NCBI RefSeq assembly: GCF_000807775.2
Contig: NZ_CP047385.1
Span: forward strand, 62,001 to 126,000
Origin: Pandoraea fibrosis
Lineage (GTDB): Bacteria; Pseudomonadota; Gammaproteobacteria; Burkholderiales; Burkholderiaceae
Length of the DNA: 64,000 nucleotides
Reading direction: 5' to 3'
Shown: positions 25,439 to 33,702 of the stretch, one piece after another
How positions within the stretch are numbered: position 1 is the first letter of the stretch
Layout: each line of letters starts with the position of its first letter
Position numbers and translations under genes: made by a program
Notes under the pieces: model-generated
Told to the model about the DNA's origin: nothing
The model's database searches: none
Seen by the model: only the letters and a program-made list of their open reading frames with translations

Positions 25439-25689
25439 GGTTGCACCCCATTATCTTCAAGCCATTTGCGGATCGACGCTATCGCCCCTTTGTCCATATT
25501 TGGCGAGGGGTGAGGTCGATGCATGACCTTGATTTGGTCGAACAAGTACACGGCGACACGGGAGCCTTCCCGCTCACTCAACGCTCCACCAAGTTCAAGA
25601 AATAACGCCACAACGTCGGCCCACTTGACGCTCGCCGGGGTCGGGCGGGAAAAAATCAGATCAAGAGTTCGTCTTGATTTGGATTTCAT
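25435..25689 (-). CDS. hicA: HicA-type mRNA-interferase toxin
   Basis: The 84-residue protein has a small double-stranded-RNA-binding-like fold. Family features are the N-terminal KWADVVALFLELGGALSERE and the HicA signature histidine region VMHRPHPSPNMDKGAIASIR near residue 60. HicA cleaves mRNA when not bound by HicB. The catalytic His normally lies in a GSH-like position; here the segment reads EREGSRVAVYLF with Arg after the Ser, as seen in some HicA subfamilies. Activity is therefore likely but not certain. The AT-rich promoter lies immediately upstream. Confidence 0.88.
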   Translation of the reverse strand: MKSKSRRTLDLIFSRPTPASVKWADVVALFLELGGALSEREGSRVAVYLFDQIKVMHRPHPSPNMDKGAIASIRKWLEDNGVQP

Positions 25690-25695
25690 AAACGA

Positions 25696-25724
25696 ATGAT
25701 ATTAAAAAATAGTACTACCGTCAA
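25696..25724 (-). promoter_or_regulatory. Sigma-70-type promoter of hicAB with palindromic operator
   Basis: On the minus strand TTGACG (25724-25719) and TATCAT (25701-25696) are separated by exactly 17 bases. The palindrome TAGTACTA (25710-25717) sits inside the spacer, where HicB could bind. The -10 ends only six bases before the hicA ATG, so the transcript would have almost no leader. Confidence 0.7.
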
Positions 25725-25729
25725 GCGCA

Positions 25730-26160
25730 ACGGAGGTGGGGGCCTGAGGTTGCTCGGGCGGTGTAGCGGGAGTCAGTCGGACGGGGCAGTATGGGGCACC
25801 GAACGCGTGCCGTTTCGAGGCGTCGCGGTTTATGCGGTCGGAAGATTATCGATCTCGATTCGTTCGCGCCCGTGAGCGCTTGAGTGGCGGCAACGCGGCG
25901 GACCATCATGAAGGGCGAGGCCCGATAAAGAGTCGGAGCACTCCCATGAGCGAACGCAAGGGTTCGGACTCGCTTGCGCTGGGCCCAGCGAACGTCTCGC
26001 AAGGAGATCTTGCCTGTGGTGCCTGATTGAATGTTGGCTTGTCTACTACCAACGCTGCATTTCAGCGTCTGACAGTCCGCGATGGTGGGGAGATTGTGGC
26101 TACGGTCCGACGTGCGCTGGTGCTGCAAGCTACACCAAAATCACGCCAAATCGTCAGGGG
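25730..26160. other. About 430 bases without a recognisable gene between hicAB and tRNA-Leu
   Basis: I see no supported coding region. The stretch contains a 14-bp perfect palindrome CGCTGGGCCCAGCG (25977-25990) and short open frames with no family resemblance. Its position beside a tRNA gene and a toxin-antitoxin pair is typical of the scar of a past integration, but no integrase or direct repeat of the tRNA end was found. Confidence 0.4.
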
Positions 26161-26163
26161 GAG

Positions 26164-26186
26164 GCGCTATTGGAAATAGCGCTTTT
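26164..26186. terminator. Hairpin directly after the tRNA-Leu 3' end
   Basis: GCGCTATT (26164-26171) and AATAGCGC (26175-26182) form a perfect 8-bp stem with a GGA loop, next to TTTT on the plus strand. For the minus-strand tRNA it follows the CCA end within a few bases. The T run favours plus-strand termination, but the hairpin could also mark the tRNA transcript end. Confidence 0.55.
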
Positions 26187-26270
26187 GGTGCCCAGGGCGG
26201 GACTCGAACCCGCACGCCTCTCGGCGCTACCCCCTCAAGATAGTGCGTCTACCAATTCCGCCACCTGGGC
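26186..26270 (-). tRNA. tRNA-Leu (anticodon GAG)
   Basis: The 85-base gene on the minus strand encodes its own CCA. The acceptor stem GCCCAGG/CCTGGGC is perfect. The D-arm carries GGAATTGGTAGAC. The anticodon stem CTATC/GGTAG encloses loop TTGAGGG with anticodon GAG (codons CUC and CUU). A long variable arm (GCGCCGAGAGGCGT) and the T-arm with GGTTCGAGTCC are typical of tRNA-Leu. Confidence 0.97.
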
Positions 26271-26393
26271 AGGGGACGGCGATTGTAACGGGAAAATCGG
26301 ATTTTGTGAATGCTTCGCGTGCGAAGCGCCCCGATGGCTGCGAAGCCCGTTTCCCGAACACAATGTCGCGCTCGCCCAATGCCGGCTCAGCCC

Positions 26394-28280
26394 TCAGGCG
26401 GCCAGACGCTGCGCCGATCCGACCACCGACAGCGACGGCGATTGCGGCGCGCCAACGCCGTGCGAGTCGCTGCGATGCCCTTCGCGCAGACGGAAGCGCG
26501 CCACGGTTTCGGCGAGCATGCGGGCCTGCTCGCTCAACATCGCCGACGCAGCAGCAGACTCCTCCACCAGTGCCGCGTTCTGCTGCGTCGCCTGGTCCAT
26601 TTCCGAGACTGAGCGGTCGATCTGGCTGATCCCCGCGCTCTGCTCGGTCATCGCGCCGTGGATCTCGCTTACCAGACGCTGCACGCGCGTAATCCCATCG
26701 ACGATCTCGTTCATCGTCGTGCCCGCCGCCTGCACGCGCTCCGTGCCGCTCTTCACGTTATGTACCGACGTTTCGATGAGGGCCTTGATTTCCTGTGCCG
26801 CGGCGGCGCTGCGCTGGGCCAGCGTGCGCACCTCGCCCGCCACCACGGCGAAACCGCGTCCCTGCTCGCCCGCGCGTGCGGCTTCCACCGCGGCGTTGAG
26901 CGCAAGAATGTTGGTCTGGAACGCAATGCCGTCGATCACGCCGATGATCTCCGTGATGCGCTCCGACGATTGCGTGATCGCCGCCATCGTGCCGACCGCA
27001 TCGGTTACGACCTGACCCCCGCGCGCAGCAGCGGCGCTCGCGTCGTTAGCCAGACGCGTGGCGTGCTCGGCGGTGTCGGCCGTCTGTTTGACGCTGGAGG
27101 TCAGTTCGGTGAGCGCAGACGACGTTTCCTGCAACGACCCCGCCGACGCTTCCGTGCGTTGCGACAGATCGCGGTTGCCCATCTCGATCTCGCTGGTGGC
27201 CGACGTCATCGACGACACTCCGGCGCGTACATCGAGCATCACCGAACTGATCTTGTCGACGAACGCATTGAACGACTTCGAGATTTGCGCCACTTCGTCG
27301 TGACCGACGACGTCGAGGCGTTGTGTCATGTCGCCGTCGCCTGAACCGATGGTGTCCATGGCGTCGCGCACGGTCGACAGGCGCTTGAAGGCGCGCGATG
27401 TGAAGATCGAGGCAATCGCCAGCGAGATCAGCGTCAGCACGATCAGCGTGATGACCGTCGCGCCCAGCACATGGGTCAGGCCGGCAGTGGCTTCCGCGCG
27501 GTCGAGGGCGACCACGAGATACCAGTCCGTACCCGGAATGCGCTTGGCCTTGAGCAGCTTGGGCGCGCCGGCGAGTTCCATGGCGACCGGTGCGGCGCCG
27601 TCGGCGGCCATGCCCGGCAACGAATCGGCGGTAAGCGCGGCGGCGACTTCCGTAGACGGCTTGAGAGAGAACTTGTTGTCCGGGTGGGCAATCACCTGCC
27701 CGTCGCTCGCCACGACCAGCGCGAGGCTCGACGGCGTGGGGTGCACTGCCTTGATGATGTCCTGCACGCCGGTGAGCGCCACGGCGCCGCTGATGGCGCC
27801 GGTGGTCTGGCCGTCACGCACGAGCGGCGCGGTGAAGGCCACGTAAGGAATACCCGTCGACGAATCGCCATACGGCTTGGTGACGGTCAGCTTGCCTGCG
27901 GCGACCGCGCTTTTGTACCAGGGCCGGGCGGTGGGATCGTAGTCCGCCGGGGTGGGCGCGGTCGAGAAGAAGGTCTTGTCCGACCAGCCGATGCTCGTGA
28001 TCGGAAAATCGTTGGTCTTGCCCATGAGCTTCACCAGCCCGGCCGGGTCTCCCTTCTCGACGACCTGCGACGTCGCCACGACCGCCTGCGCCTTGTCGGC
28101 CGACCAGCGCTCGATGGCGCTCGCATTGCCGTTGGCAACGGCCGAGAGCGTGTGCGCAATGCTCGACATCATGCTATCGCGCACGATCACGTAAGTCGTG
28201 ATGCCAGAGAGAATCAGGGCCCCCACCACCGTGAGGCAGGTAATGAGCAGAATCCGGGTTCGCAACGAAGTGACTTTCAT
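26394..28280 (-). CDS. Methyl-accepting chemotaxis protein with dCache sensor
   Basis: The 628-residue chemoreceptor has a first membrane helix at about residues 8-32 ([20 protein letters not shown]). A periplasmic double-Cache-type domain runs to about residue 275 ([30 protein letters not shown]). A second membrane helix at about 280-302 is followed by a HAMP domain. The cytoplasmic signalling coiled coil holds the hairpin tip [20 protein letters not shown] and [19 protein letters not shown]. It ends without a CheR-binding pentapeptide. The ligand class is unknown, though dCache domains often bind amino acids. The gene stands alone. Confidence 0.95.
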   Translation of the reverse strand: MKVTSLRTRILLITCLTVVGALILSGITTYVIVRDSMMSSIAHTLSAVANGNASAIERWSADKAQAVVATSQVVEKGDPAGLVKLMGKTNDFPITSIGWSDKTFFSTAPTPADYDPTARPWYKSAVAAGKLTVTKPYGDSSTGIPYVAFTAPLVRDGQTTGAISGAVALTGVQDIIKAVHPTPSSLALVVASDGQVIAHPDNKFSLKPSTEVAAALTADSLPGMAADGAAPVAMELAGAPKLLKAKRIPGTDWYLVVALDRAEATAGLTHVLGATVITLIVLTLISLAIASIFTSRAFKRLSTVRDAMDTIGSGDGDMTQRLDVVGHDEVAQISKSFNAFVDKISSVMLDVRAGVSSMTSATSEIEMGNRDLSQRTEASAGSLQETSSALTELTSSVKQTADTAEHATRLANDASAAAARGGQVVTDAVGTMAAITQSSERITEIIGVIDGIAFQTNILALNAAVEAARAGEQGRGFAVVAGEVRTLAQRSAAAAQEIKALIETSVHNVKSGTERVQAAGTTMNEIVDGITRVQRLVSEIHGAMTEQSAGISQIDRSVSEMDQATQQNAALVEESAAASAMLSEQARMLAETVARFRLREGHRSDSHGVGAPQSPSLSVVGSAQRLAA

Positions 28281-28506
28281 GGGCTTTCATCGTTAGGCTC
28301 GCGCGCGAGCCGTTGATTGGGGGGGGCCGCTCAGGCGGTGCTGCCGGTGCCGTCGCATCGTGGCATGGCTGCGTGACTTCTTCACTCTCTGCGCTTACGG
28401 CCCGTCGGACCGATAACTTTAATGAGCGCAGATCAATGCACGCGTGCCGTGTTTCAACGGCGGTCCAGATGGCCTGACACCCTGCCTGACAACCCCTCTC
28501 CCCGCT

Positions 28507-28965
28507 TCACCCATCCTTGCGCGTATTGCCGCGAGTGTTTTCATCGTCATCGTCGCCGGCGATGAAGGGGGAGTCGGTGTCCACAACCCCTTGCTTCAGT
28601 GCAATCCGTGCCGCCTCGGCAAGACTCTCGTAGCGCTTGCGGAAGCGGTTCAGCTCCTTCTCGTCGAGTTCTTCGAGATCGAGCAGCGCGTTGTGGGCGC
28701 CCTCCATCGCACGGATCAACTCGTCGAGCTTGATCTGCATGGCCGCCGTGTCGCGGTTCTGCGTATTCTGGATGAGGAAGACCATCAGAAACGTGACGAT
28801 GGTGGTCGAGGTGTTGATAACCAACTGCCACGTATCGCTGTAGTGAAACAGTGGGCCCGTCGCTGCCCAGATCAGGACCAGCGTGACGGCCAGGACGAAC
28901 GAAACCGGCCGGCCGGTTACGGTGGAAAGGTAGCTCGAAAACTTCGAAAACCATTTGCCGCTCAT
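28507..28965 (-). CDS. Low-affinity iron permease family membrane protein
   Basis: The ATG at 28965, with GGAG upstream, gives 152 residues; a start at 29037 adds an unrelated Arg-rich leader and is rejected. The protein has two hydrophobic spans (VSFVLAVTLVLIWAATGPLF and LVINTSTTIVTFLMVFLIQN). The family pattern NTQNRDTAAMQIKLDELIRA follows, then an acidic Asp/Glu-rich C-terminal tail. It resembles the bacterial Iron_permease (PF04120) group. Iron transport is established for some fungal members only, so the function here is tentative. It is 78 bases downstream of the orphan ABC ATPase. Confidence 0.82.
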   Translation of the reverse strand: MSGKWFSKFSSYLSTVTGRPVSFVLAVTLVLIWAATGPLFHYSDTWQLVINTSTTIVTFLMVFLIQNTQNRDTAAMQIKLDELIRAMEGAHNALLDLEELDEKELNRFRKRYESLAEAARIALKQGVVDTDSPFIAGDDDDENTRGNTRKDG

Positions 28966-29043
28966 GACCGTCTCCCGTGATTGGAACGATAGACGGATGA
29001 TGGCACAGACGCGTCGAAAGACGCGAGCGATGGGCAAACCGCC

Positions 29044-29673
29044 TTAGACGACGCGGTGGCGTGCGAGATCGGGGAAGCCGATCGTGGTGGCGTGACAGCC
29101 GTCGGCGAGTTCGTCGTCGTGCGTCGAGAAGAACACGCAGCGATCCTTGCCGAGGGTCGTGAACAGCTCGATGAGCACGGCGCGTGATCCGGCATCGAGG
29201 CCGCCGCTGGGCTCGTCGGCGAGAATGACGCTCGGCGTGCCGAATAGCGTCGCCGTCAAATAGAACTTGCGTCGGGTGCCGAGCGACATCTGATCGAACC
29301 GTTTTTCGCGATGTGGCGTCAGCCCGAAGCGCTCGGCCAGATCGAGGACATGGGCGTCGACACTCGACTGCGTTTCGCGGGCGCGTTGCTCAAGAAAGCC
29401 TTGGCCGGTTTGCGAAGGATCGGCAAGGCAGTCGAACGGCACGACGGCAAGCGACGCCTTCGCGGCAGCCGGGGCTTCGTGCATGGCGTGATCGTCAATC
29501 CAGACCTTGCCGCCCTCCGGGTCGGCGGTGCCTGCAAGCATCGCCAGCAACGTGGTTTTGCCACCGCCGCCCTCATCGCGCAAGGCGAAGCATCCACGCG
29601 CCGCGTGGAAACTCAGGTTCTCGAAAAGGGTGAAGTCGCCGAAGCGGCGGGTGAGATTTTCAAAGCGGAGCAT
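29044..29673 (-). CDS. Orphan ABC ATPase
   Basis: The 209-residue single nucleotide-binding domain has a Walker A variant (DEGGGGKTT, with Asp-Glu where GPNG is usual) and signature region MSLGTRRKFYLTATLFG. The Walker B segment is VILADEPSGGLD and the H-loop is FFSTHDDE. No permease gene is adjacent. It begins 13 bases after rcnR stops and is probably co-transcribed with it, followed by the iron-permease-like gene. It may energise a transporter encoded elsewhere or have a non-transport role. Substitutions near the Walker A leave activity uncertain, although the Lys-Thr pair is intact. Confidence 0.85.
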   Translation of the reverse strand: MLRFENLTRRFGDFTLFENLSFHAARGCFALRDEGGGGKTTLLAMLAGTADPEGGKVWIDDHAMHEAPAAAKASLAVVPFDCLADPSQTGQGFLEQRARETQSSVDAHVLDLAERFGLTPHREKRFDQMSLGTRRKFYLTATLFGTPSVILADEPSGGLDAGSRAVLIELFTTLGKDRCVFFSTHDDELADGCHATTIGFPDLARHRVV

Positions 29674-29686
29674 AGCGGCGTGAGGG

Positions 29687-29956
29687 CTACTTCAGATAGG
29701 CCTTGATGACATGAAGCACGGGCGCCAGCTCGGCTTCGCGATTCGCCTGTTCGGGTTCATTGACGAGGTGATCGACGAGATGGCCTTCGATGACCGCGCC
29801 CATCAGACCGTTGACCGCTCCGCGAATGGCCGCGATCTGCTGGAGGATCTCGACGCAGTCGCTCTCCTCATTCAATTGACGCTCCAATGCTTGCGCCTGT
29901 CCTTGAATGCGACGCACGCGTGCCAGCAACTTGTTCTTGTCTCGAATCGTGTGCAC
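29687..29956 (-). CDS. rcnR: Ni/Co-responsive repressor RcnR
   Basis: A GTG start at 29956 gives 89 residues closely matching E. coli RcnR: HTIRDKNKLLARVRRIQGQ, then QQIAAIRGAVNGLM and GHLVDHLVNEPEQA. The nickel/cobalt ligands are all present, shifted by one position: His2, Cys34, His59 and His63. The His next to the start is diagnostic of RcnR, as opposed to CsoR or FrmR. It represses rcnA until metal binds. It is divergent from rcnA, with a perfect operator between them. A longer in-frame ATG at 30067 would place the operator inside the gene and is rejected. Confidence 0.95.
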   Translation of the reverse strand: MHTIRDKNKLLARVRRIQGQAQALERQLNEESDCVEILQQIAAIRGAVNGLMGAVIEGHLVDHLVNEPEQANREAELAPVLHVIKAYLK

Positions 29957-30007
29957 GGTCTGCCGCGCTCCTGTCTGTGACGTCAACGGATGAAAAATGC
30001 TAACACG

Positions 30008-30030
30008 AATATACTGGGGGGTAGTATATT
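30008..30030. promoter_or_regulatory. RcnR operator with symmetric divergent -10 elements
   Basis: TACT-GGGGGG-T-AGTA at 30012-30026 equals the E. coli RcnR site (TACT-G6-N-AGTA). The arms extend to AATATACT and AGTATATT, so TATATT, a good -10 hexamer, is present on both strands at the edges. Bound repressor would occlude both rcnA and rcnR promoters. Confidence 0.93.
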
Positions 30031-30065
30031 CCGGATTCACCGTCCCACCTCTCGAATCGTGCGTC

Positions 30066-30866
30066 ATGACTGAGTTCTCGACTTTGCTTCAGCAAGGCAA
30101 TGCCTGGCTGTTCCTCCCCAGCGCCATCTTGCTTGGTGCGTTGCATGGACTGGAACCGGGGCATTCGAAAACGATGATGGCGGCGTTCATCGTTGCCATT
30201 CGCGGTACCGTGGGACAGGCCGCGTTGCTCGGCTTATCGGCGACGGTGTCGCATACTGCGGTCGTCTGGCTGGTCGCGTTGGCCGGGCTGTACTTCGGAC
30301 GTAACTGGAACGCCGACGCCTCCGAACCGTACTTCCAACTCGCCTCGGGCGTGCTGATACTCGGCGTCGCTGGCTGGATGCTCTGGCGCACGTGGCGCGA
30401 CAACGCACAGACGCACACGCACGATCATGACCATGCGCACGGGGCACACGCGCATGCCGCTCACGTGTCCTCGGATGGCTATCAGGACGCTCACGAACGC
30501 GCCCATGCCCGCGACATTCAGAAGCGCTTCACGGGACGCGACGTCACGACTGGTCAGATCGTCGTGTTTGGCCTGACCGGCGGTCTGGTCCCATGCCCGG
30601 CATCGATCACGGTCTTGCTGCTCTGCCTGCAACTCAAGCGGTTCGCATTGGGCGCGGGCCTCGTGCTGTGCTTCAGCATCGGGCTGGCGGTCACGATGGT
30701 CGCGTCCGGCACATTGGCAGCGCTCAGCGTGCGGCACGTTTCTCGCCGGTGGAGCGGTTTCGGCGACTTCGCGAGAAAGGCACCTTACTTTTCGGGCGCG
30801 TTGATCATCCTGGTAGGACTGTACGTCGGCTATCAAGGCGCATCGCACCTCTTCTTCAAGGCGTAG
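30066..30866 (+). CDS. rcnA: Nickel/cobalt efflux permease RcnA (NicO family)
   Basis: The ATG at 30066 gives 266 residues and reproduces the RcnA N terminus (TEFSTLLQQGNAWLFLPSAI, then LLGALHGLEPGHSKTMMAAF). The family HX4D-like motif HGLEPGHSK, a central cytoplasmic His-rich loop (HTHDHDHAHGAHAHAAH) and the second-half FGLTGGLVPCPASITVLLLC are all present. About six membrane helices are visible. It exports Ni2+ and Co2+ from the cytoplasm. The His loop is shorter than in E. coli. Expression is expected to be induced by Ni/Co through the RcnR site. Confidence 0.96.
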   Translation: MTEFSTLLQQGNAWLFLPSAILLGALHGLEPGHSKTMMAAFIVAIRGTVGQAALLGLSATVSHTAVVWLVALAGLYFGRNWNADASEPYFQLASGVLILGVAGWMLWRTWRDNAQTHTHDHDHAHGAHAHAAHVSSDGYQDAHERAHARDIQKRFTGRDVTTGQIVVFGLTGGLVPCPASITVLLLCLQLKRFALGAGLVLCFSIGLAVTMVASGTLAALSVRHVSRRWSGFGDFARKAPYFSGALIILVGLYVGYQGASHLFFKA

Positions 30867-31097
30867 TGGATTGGGCCGGATGGTAAAGCGGCCCTCGCCA
30901 ACGCGCGGAAGTTGATCGCGATGGCGGACGCTTCCTGCATACCCGTCTTTCAGATTCAGCCTGTCGCGCCTGTCGGTGCGCGCGTTCATCGATGTCATGA
31001 CGGAACACTATCGTCGGCCGTGAACGATTGCCCGGCACGGTCGACGGGGCTGTGCAAAAATCGGCACATCCCGCATCGATTTCGTGAGATAGGCATC

Positions 31098-31958
31098 ATG
31101 ACCGATTCCAAAGACATCGCTCCCGAGAGCACGGCGGCGCGCGTGGCGCTGTGGCGTGCGCTGCATCTCGAACTCGACGGCGCGCCGCCCATTCTTGCCG
31201 ACGACGTGGGTCTGAAGCTGCTCGACCCGCCAGACGACTGGCGCGAGCGTGGCGACATGGACCCCGTGTTCACCCGAGCGTTTCGCGCGTCCATCGTTGC
31301 CCGAGCGCGCTTCATCGAAGACCTTGTGCTGGCGCAAATGAAGCAAGGCGTTACCCAGTACGTGATTCTTGGGGCGGGCCTCGACAGCTTCGCACAGCGG
31401 CATCCCGAACTCGCGGCATCGCTCACGATCTTTGAAGTCGACCGGCCAGGGCCGCAGCGCTGGAAACACGACCGGCTTATCGCGCTGGGCTACGGTGTGC
31501 AAGACTGGCTGCATTTCGTGCCGGTGGATTTCGAAGCCGGCCAGTCGTGGCGTGACGCCCTCTTGCAACATGGCTTCGACGCCAGCCGGCCGGCGGTGAT
31601 CGTGTCGACTGGCGTCAGCATGTATCTGACGCGCGAAGCGAATGCTGCGACGTTGCGCGAAGTGTCGTCGTTTGCGCCCGGCTCGACATTGGCGATGACG
31701 TTTCTGCTACCGCTGGAGATGGCCGATCCCGAGGTGCGCCCCGGCCTTGAAATGGCGGAGAAAGGGGCGCGGGCGAGCGGCACGCCGTTCATCAGCTTCT
31801 TCACGCCGCAGGACATGATGGCGTTCGCCCGGGAAAACGGCTTCAGGCATGCAACGCATGTCTCGGCGGCGGCGCTCACCGAGCGCTACTTCGCGAACCG
31901 GGAAGACGGGTTGCGTCCGCCGTCAAACGCCGAGGAACTGCTCATCGCAACAACGTAA
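31098..31958 (+). CDS. SAM-dependent methyltransferase, leucine-carboxyl-methyltransferase-like
   Basis: The ATG at 31098 gives 286 residues. The SAM-binding motif is GVTQYVILGAGLDSFAQRHP, followed by FEVDRPGPQRWKHDRL with the acidic ribose ligand. The pattern VIVSTGVSMYLTREANAATL matches the putative SAM methyltransferase group near LCM/PPM (often called class I SAM methyltransferase, TIGR00027 type). The substrate is unknown, and members are frequent in secondary metabolism. Neighbouring genes on either side appear unrelated. Confidence 0.9.
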   Translation: MTDSKDIAPESTAARVALWRALHLELDGAPPILADDVGLKLLDPPDDWRERGDMDPVFTRAFRASIVARARFIEDLVLAQMKQGVTQYVILGAGLDSFAQRHPELAASLTIFEVDRPGPQRWKHDRLIALGYGVQDWLHFVPVDFEAGQSWRDALLQHGFDASRPAVIVSTGVSMYLTREANAATLREVSSFAPGSTLAMTFLLPLEMADPEVRPGLEMAEKGARASGTPFISFFTPQDMMAFARENGFRHATHVSAAALTERYFANREDGLRPPSNAEELLIATT

Positions 31959-32051
31959 GCGTTCACTGGTTGGCCACGCCTGCTATGCGAAACCGCCGGG
32001 ATCGCGATATGCTGCGTCGCGGATTCCCGACAATAACAACGGAGTAGTGGC

Positions 32052-32624
32052 ATGACGCTGACCGAACTTCTCATCCCCACGTTGTCGCATATGCTGCGCG
32101 GCTTGTCTGCATGGCTGGACAAGGCGGCGGCATACGAGAAATCCAAGGGCAAGGATCCCGATGCGCTGATGACATTGCGTCTCGCGCCGGACATGTACCC
32201 GCTTGCCGCGCAGGTGCGCTTCGTGTGCTATCAGGCGATGGAGCCTGCCTACCGGCTGCGCAGCGAGCCGATTCCGGAAGATGTGCTCGCGGTGCAGCGC
32301 GACGGCTGGAATGCCGAGCAACGTCCGGGCACGTTCGCCGAAGCGAAGACTTGCCTTGCCAACGCCATCGCCTTTCTCGACGCGCTCCCCGGCAACGCGC
32401 TTGACGCGGGCGAGTACATCGACATCTCGCTCTCATTGCCCAATGGGGTGGTCTTCGACATGACGGGCGAACAGTACGCACGCGACTGGTTGCTCGCGCA
32501 GTTCTATTTCCATACCAACATCGCCTATGGGATTCTGCGTCAGCATGGCGTGGAACTGGGCAAAGCCGACTACGTGGCGCATGTGGGCAAATACCTGCGT
32601 CCGGGCACGGCGCCCAAGGGCTGA
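32052..32624 (+). CDS. DUF1993 protein
   Basis: The 190-residue protein matches DUF1993: the opening PTLSHMLRGLSAWLDKAAAY, then LAPDMYPLAAQVRFVCYQAM, and a C-terminal RDWLLAQFYFHTNIAYGILR. The predicted structure is all-helical, similar in size to DinB-like proteins. No signal peptide or membrane span is seen. Function is unknown. Its stop abuts the end of the converging LysR gene. Confidence 0.88.
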   Translation: MTLTELLIPTLSHMLRGLSAWLDKAAAYEKSKGKDPDALMTLRLAPDMYPLAAQVRFVCYQAMEPAYRLRSEPIPEDVLAVQRDGWNAEQRPGTFAEAKTCLANAIAFLDALPGNALDAGEYIDISLSLPNGVVFDMTGEQYARDWLLAQFYFHTNIAYGILRQHGVELGKADYVAHVGKYLRPGTAPKG

Positions 32625-33503
32625 TTACTCGCCAATCAGAAACGGCGGCCCGAAACGCGTGGCGATGTGCTCCGTCGACTCGAACAATTCGCGCAGCACC
32701 TGACTGGTACACGTCGGTTGCACGTAAAGATAGAACGCGACGTCGGGCAGACGTGGCAGACCGTCGGCCTCCGAGAGCACGCGCATGTTCGCGTCGAGCA
32801 GCTCGGTGGTGCGGGCCGTGACACCAAGGCCCGCGCTGATCGCGGCCTTGATGCCCGTGAGTGTCGGCGAGATGAAGCTCGTGCGCCACGCGATACCCGC
32901 CGCGTTCAGGCGCTCGATCGACAGCCGCCGGAACAGACTCAACTCGTCGGCCATCACCAGCGGTACCGGCGCGGACGAATTGAAGATGAAATCGTCCGCG
33001 CAAATCCATACCATCGGCGAGGTGCGCAGCTTGATCCCCGGAAAGCCTTCGTCGTAACGGGTCGAGATCGCCAGATCCAGTTCCTTGTCGCGCAGCGCGT
33101 CCATCAGGTGCGGACTGCGTCCGACGATAATCTCCAACTGCAACTCTGCCGAGAGTTTCGATAGCCGTCGCAACATGCTGGGCAGGATCGAATCGGCCAC
33201 GTCGTGTGGCGAGCCGATGCGCAACTTCTCCGCAGGCCCGCGTGTCTGCATGACCTGCACCGCTTGATCGTTGAGCGCAAGAATCTTGTTTGCATAGGCG
33301 ACGAGCCGCACCCCGTCGGCCGTCATCGTCTTCTGCCGCCCCTGCTTTTCAAACAGCGCACACCCCATTTCCTGCTCCAGCCGCTGCATTTGCTGCGTGA
33401 TGGCGGACTGCGTGCGACCTACGCGGGTGGCCGCCGCCGCGAAGGTTTCGTGCTGCGCAATCGCCACGAAAGTCCGCAGCAGATCGATGTCGAGGTTTCG
33501 CAT
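32625..33503 (-). CDS. LysR-family regulator of the sulfur amino-acid locus
   Basis: The 292-residue LysR protein has the winged helix-turn-helix LDIDLLRTFVAIAQHETFAA through VGRTQSAITQQMQRLEQEM, and a standard effector domain. It is divergent from the ABC importer operon, with about 200 AT-rich bases between them, the classical LysR arrangement. It probably controls the importer and perhaps the downstream dioxygenase, rhodanese and lyase genes. The effector is unknown; a sulfur compound would fit the context. Confidence 0.9.
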   Translation of the reverse strand: MRNLDIDLLRTFVAIAQHETFAAAATRVGRTQSAITQQMQRLEQEMGCALFEKQGRQKTMTADGVRLVAYANKILALNDQAVQVMQTRGPAEKLRIGSPHDVADSILPSMLRRLSKLSAELQLEIIVGRSPHLMDALRDKELDLAISTRYDEGFPGIKLRTSPMVWICADDFIFNSSAPVPLVMADELSLFRRLSIERLNAAGIAWRTSFISPTLTGIKAAISAGLGVTARTTELLDANMRVLSEADGLPRLPDVAFYLYVQPTCTSQVLRELFESTEHIATRFGPPFLIGE

Positions 33504-33702
33504 GGTCGTTAGGCTAATACTTCAGAGGCGCTAATGTTTTCGAGATAAAAATTAAATTGTTCTTGGGAATTTTGGTGGATAACCTGCCTGACACTCAAGC
33601 AATATTTATGTGACCGGGGCATAACGGGTGGATCGCCGGCGCTGACCGGTCCCCCGCTAATCGATTCGCCCCCCCAGGTCGAACTCAAGGAGACTCAGGA
33701 TC

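Noticed and set aside
25721..26128. Minus-strand open frame of 135 codons between hicAB and tRNA-Leu
   Set aside because: Composition is erratic, there is no Shine-Dalgarno, and no family resemblance. It is treated as non-coding.
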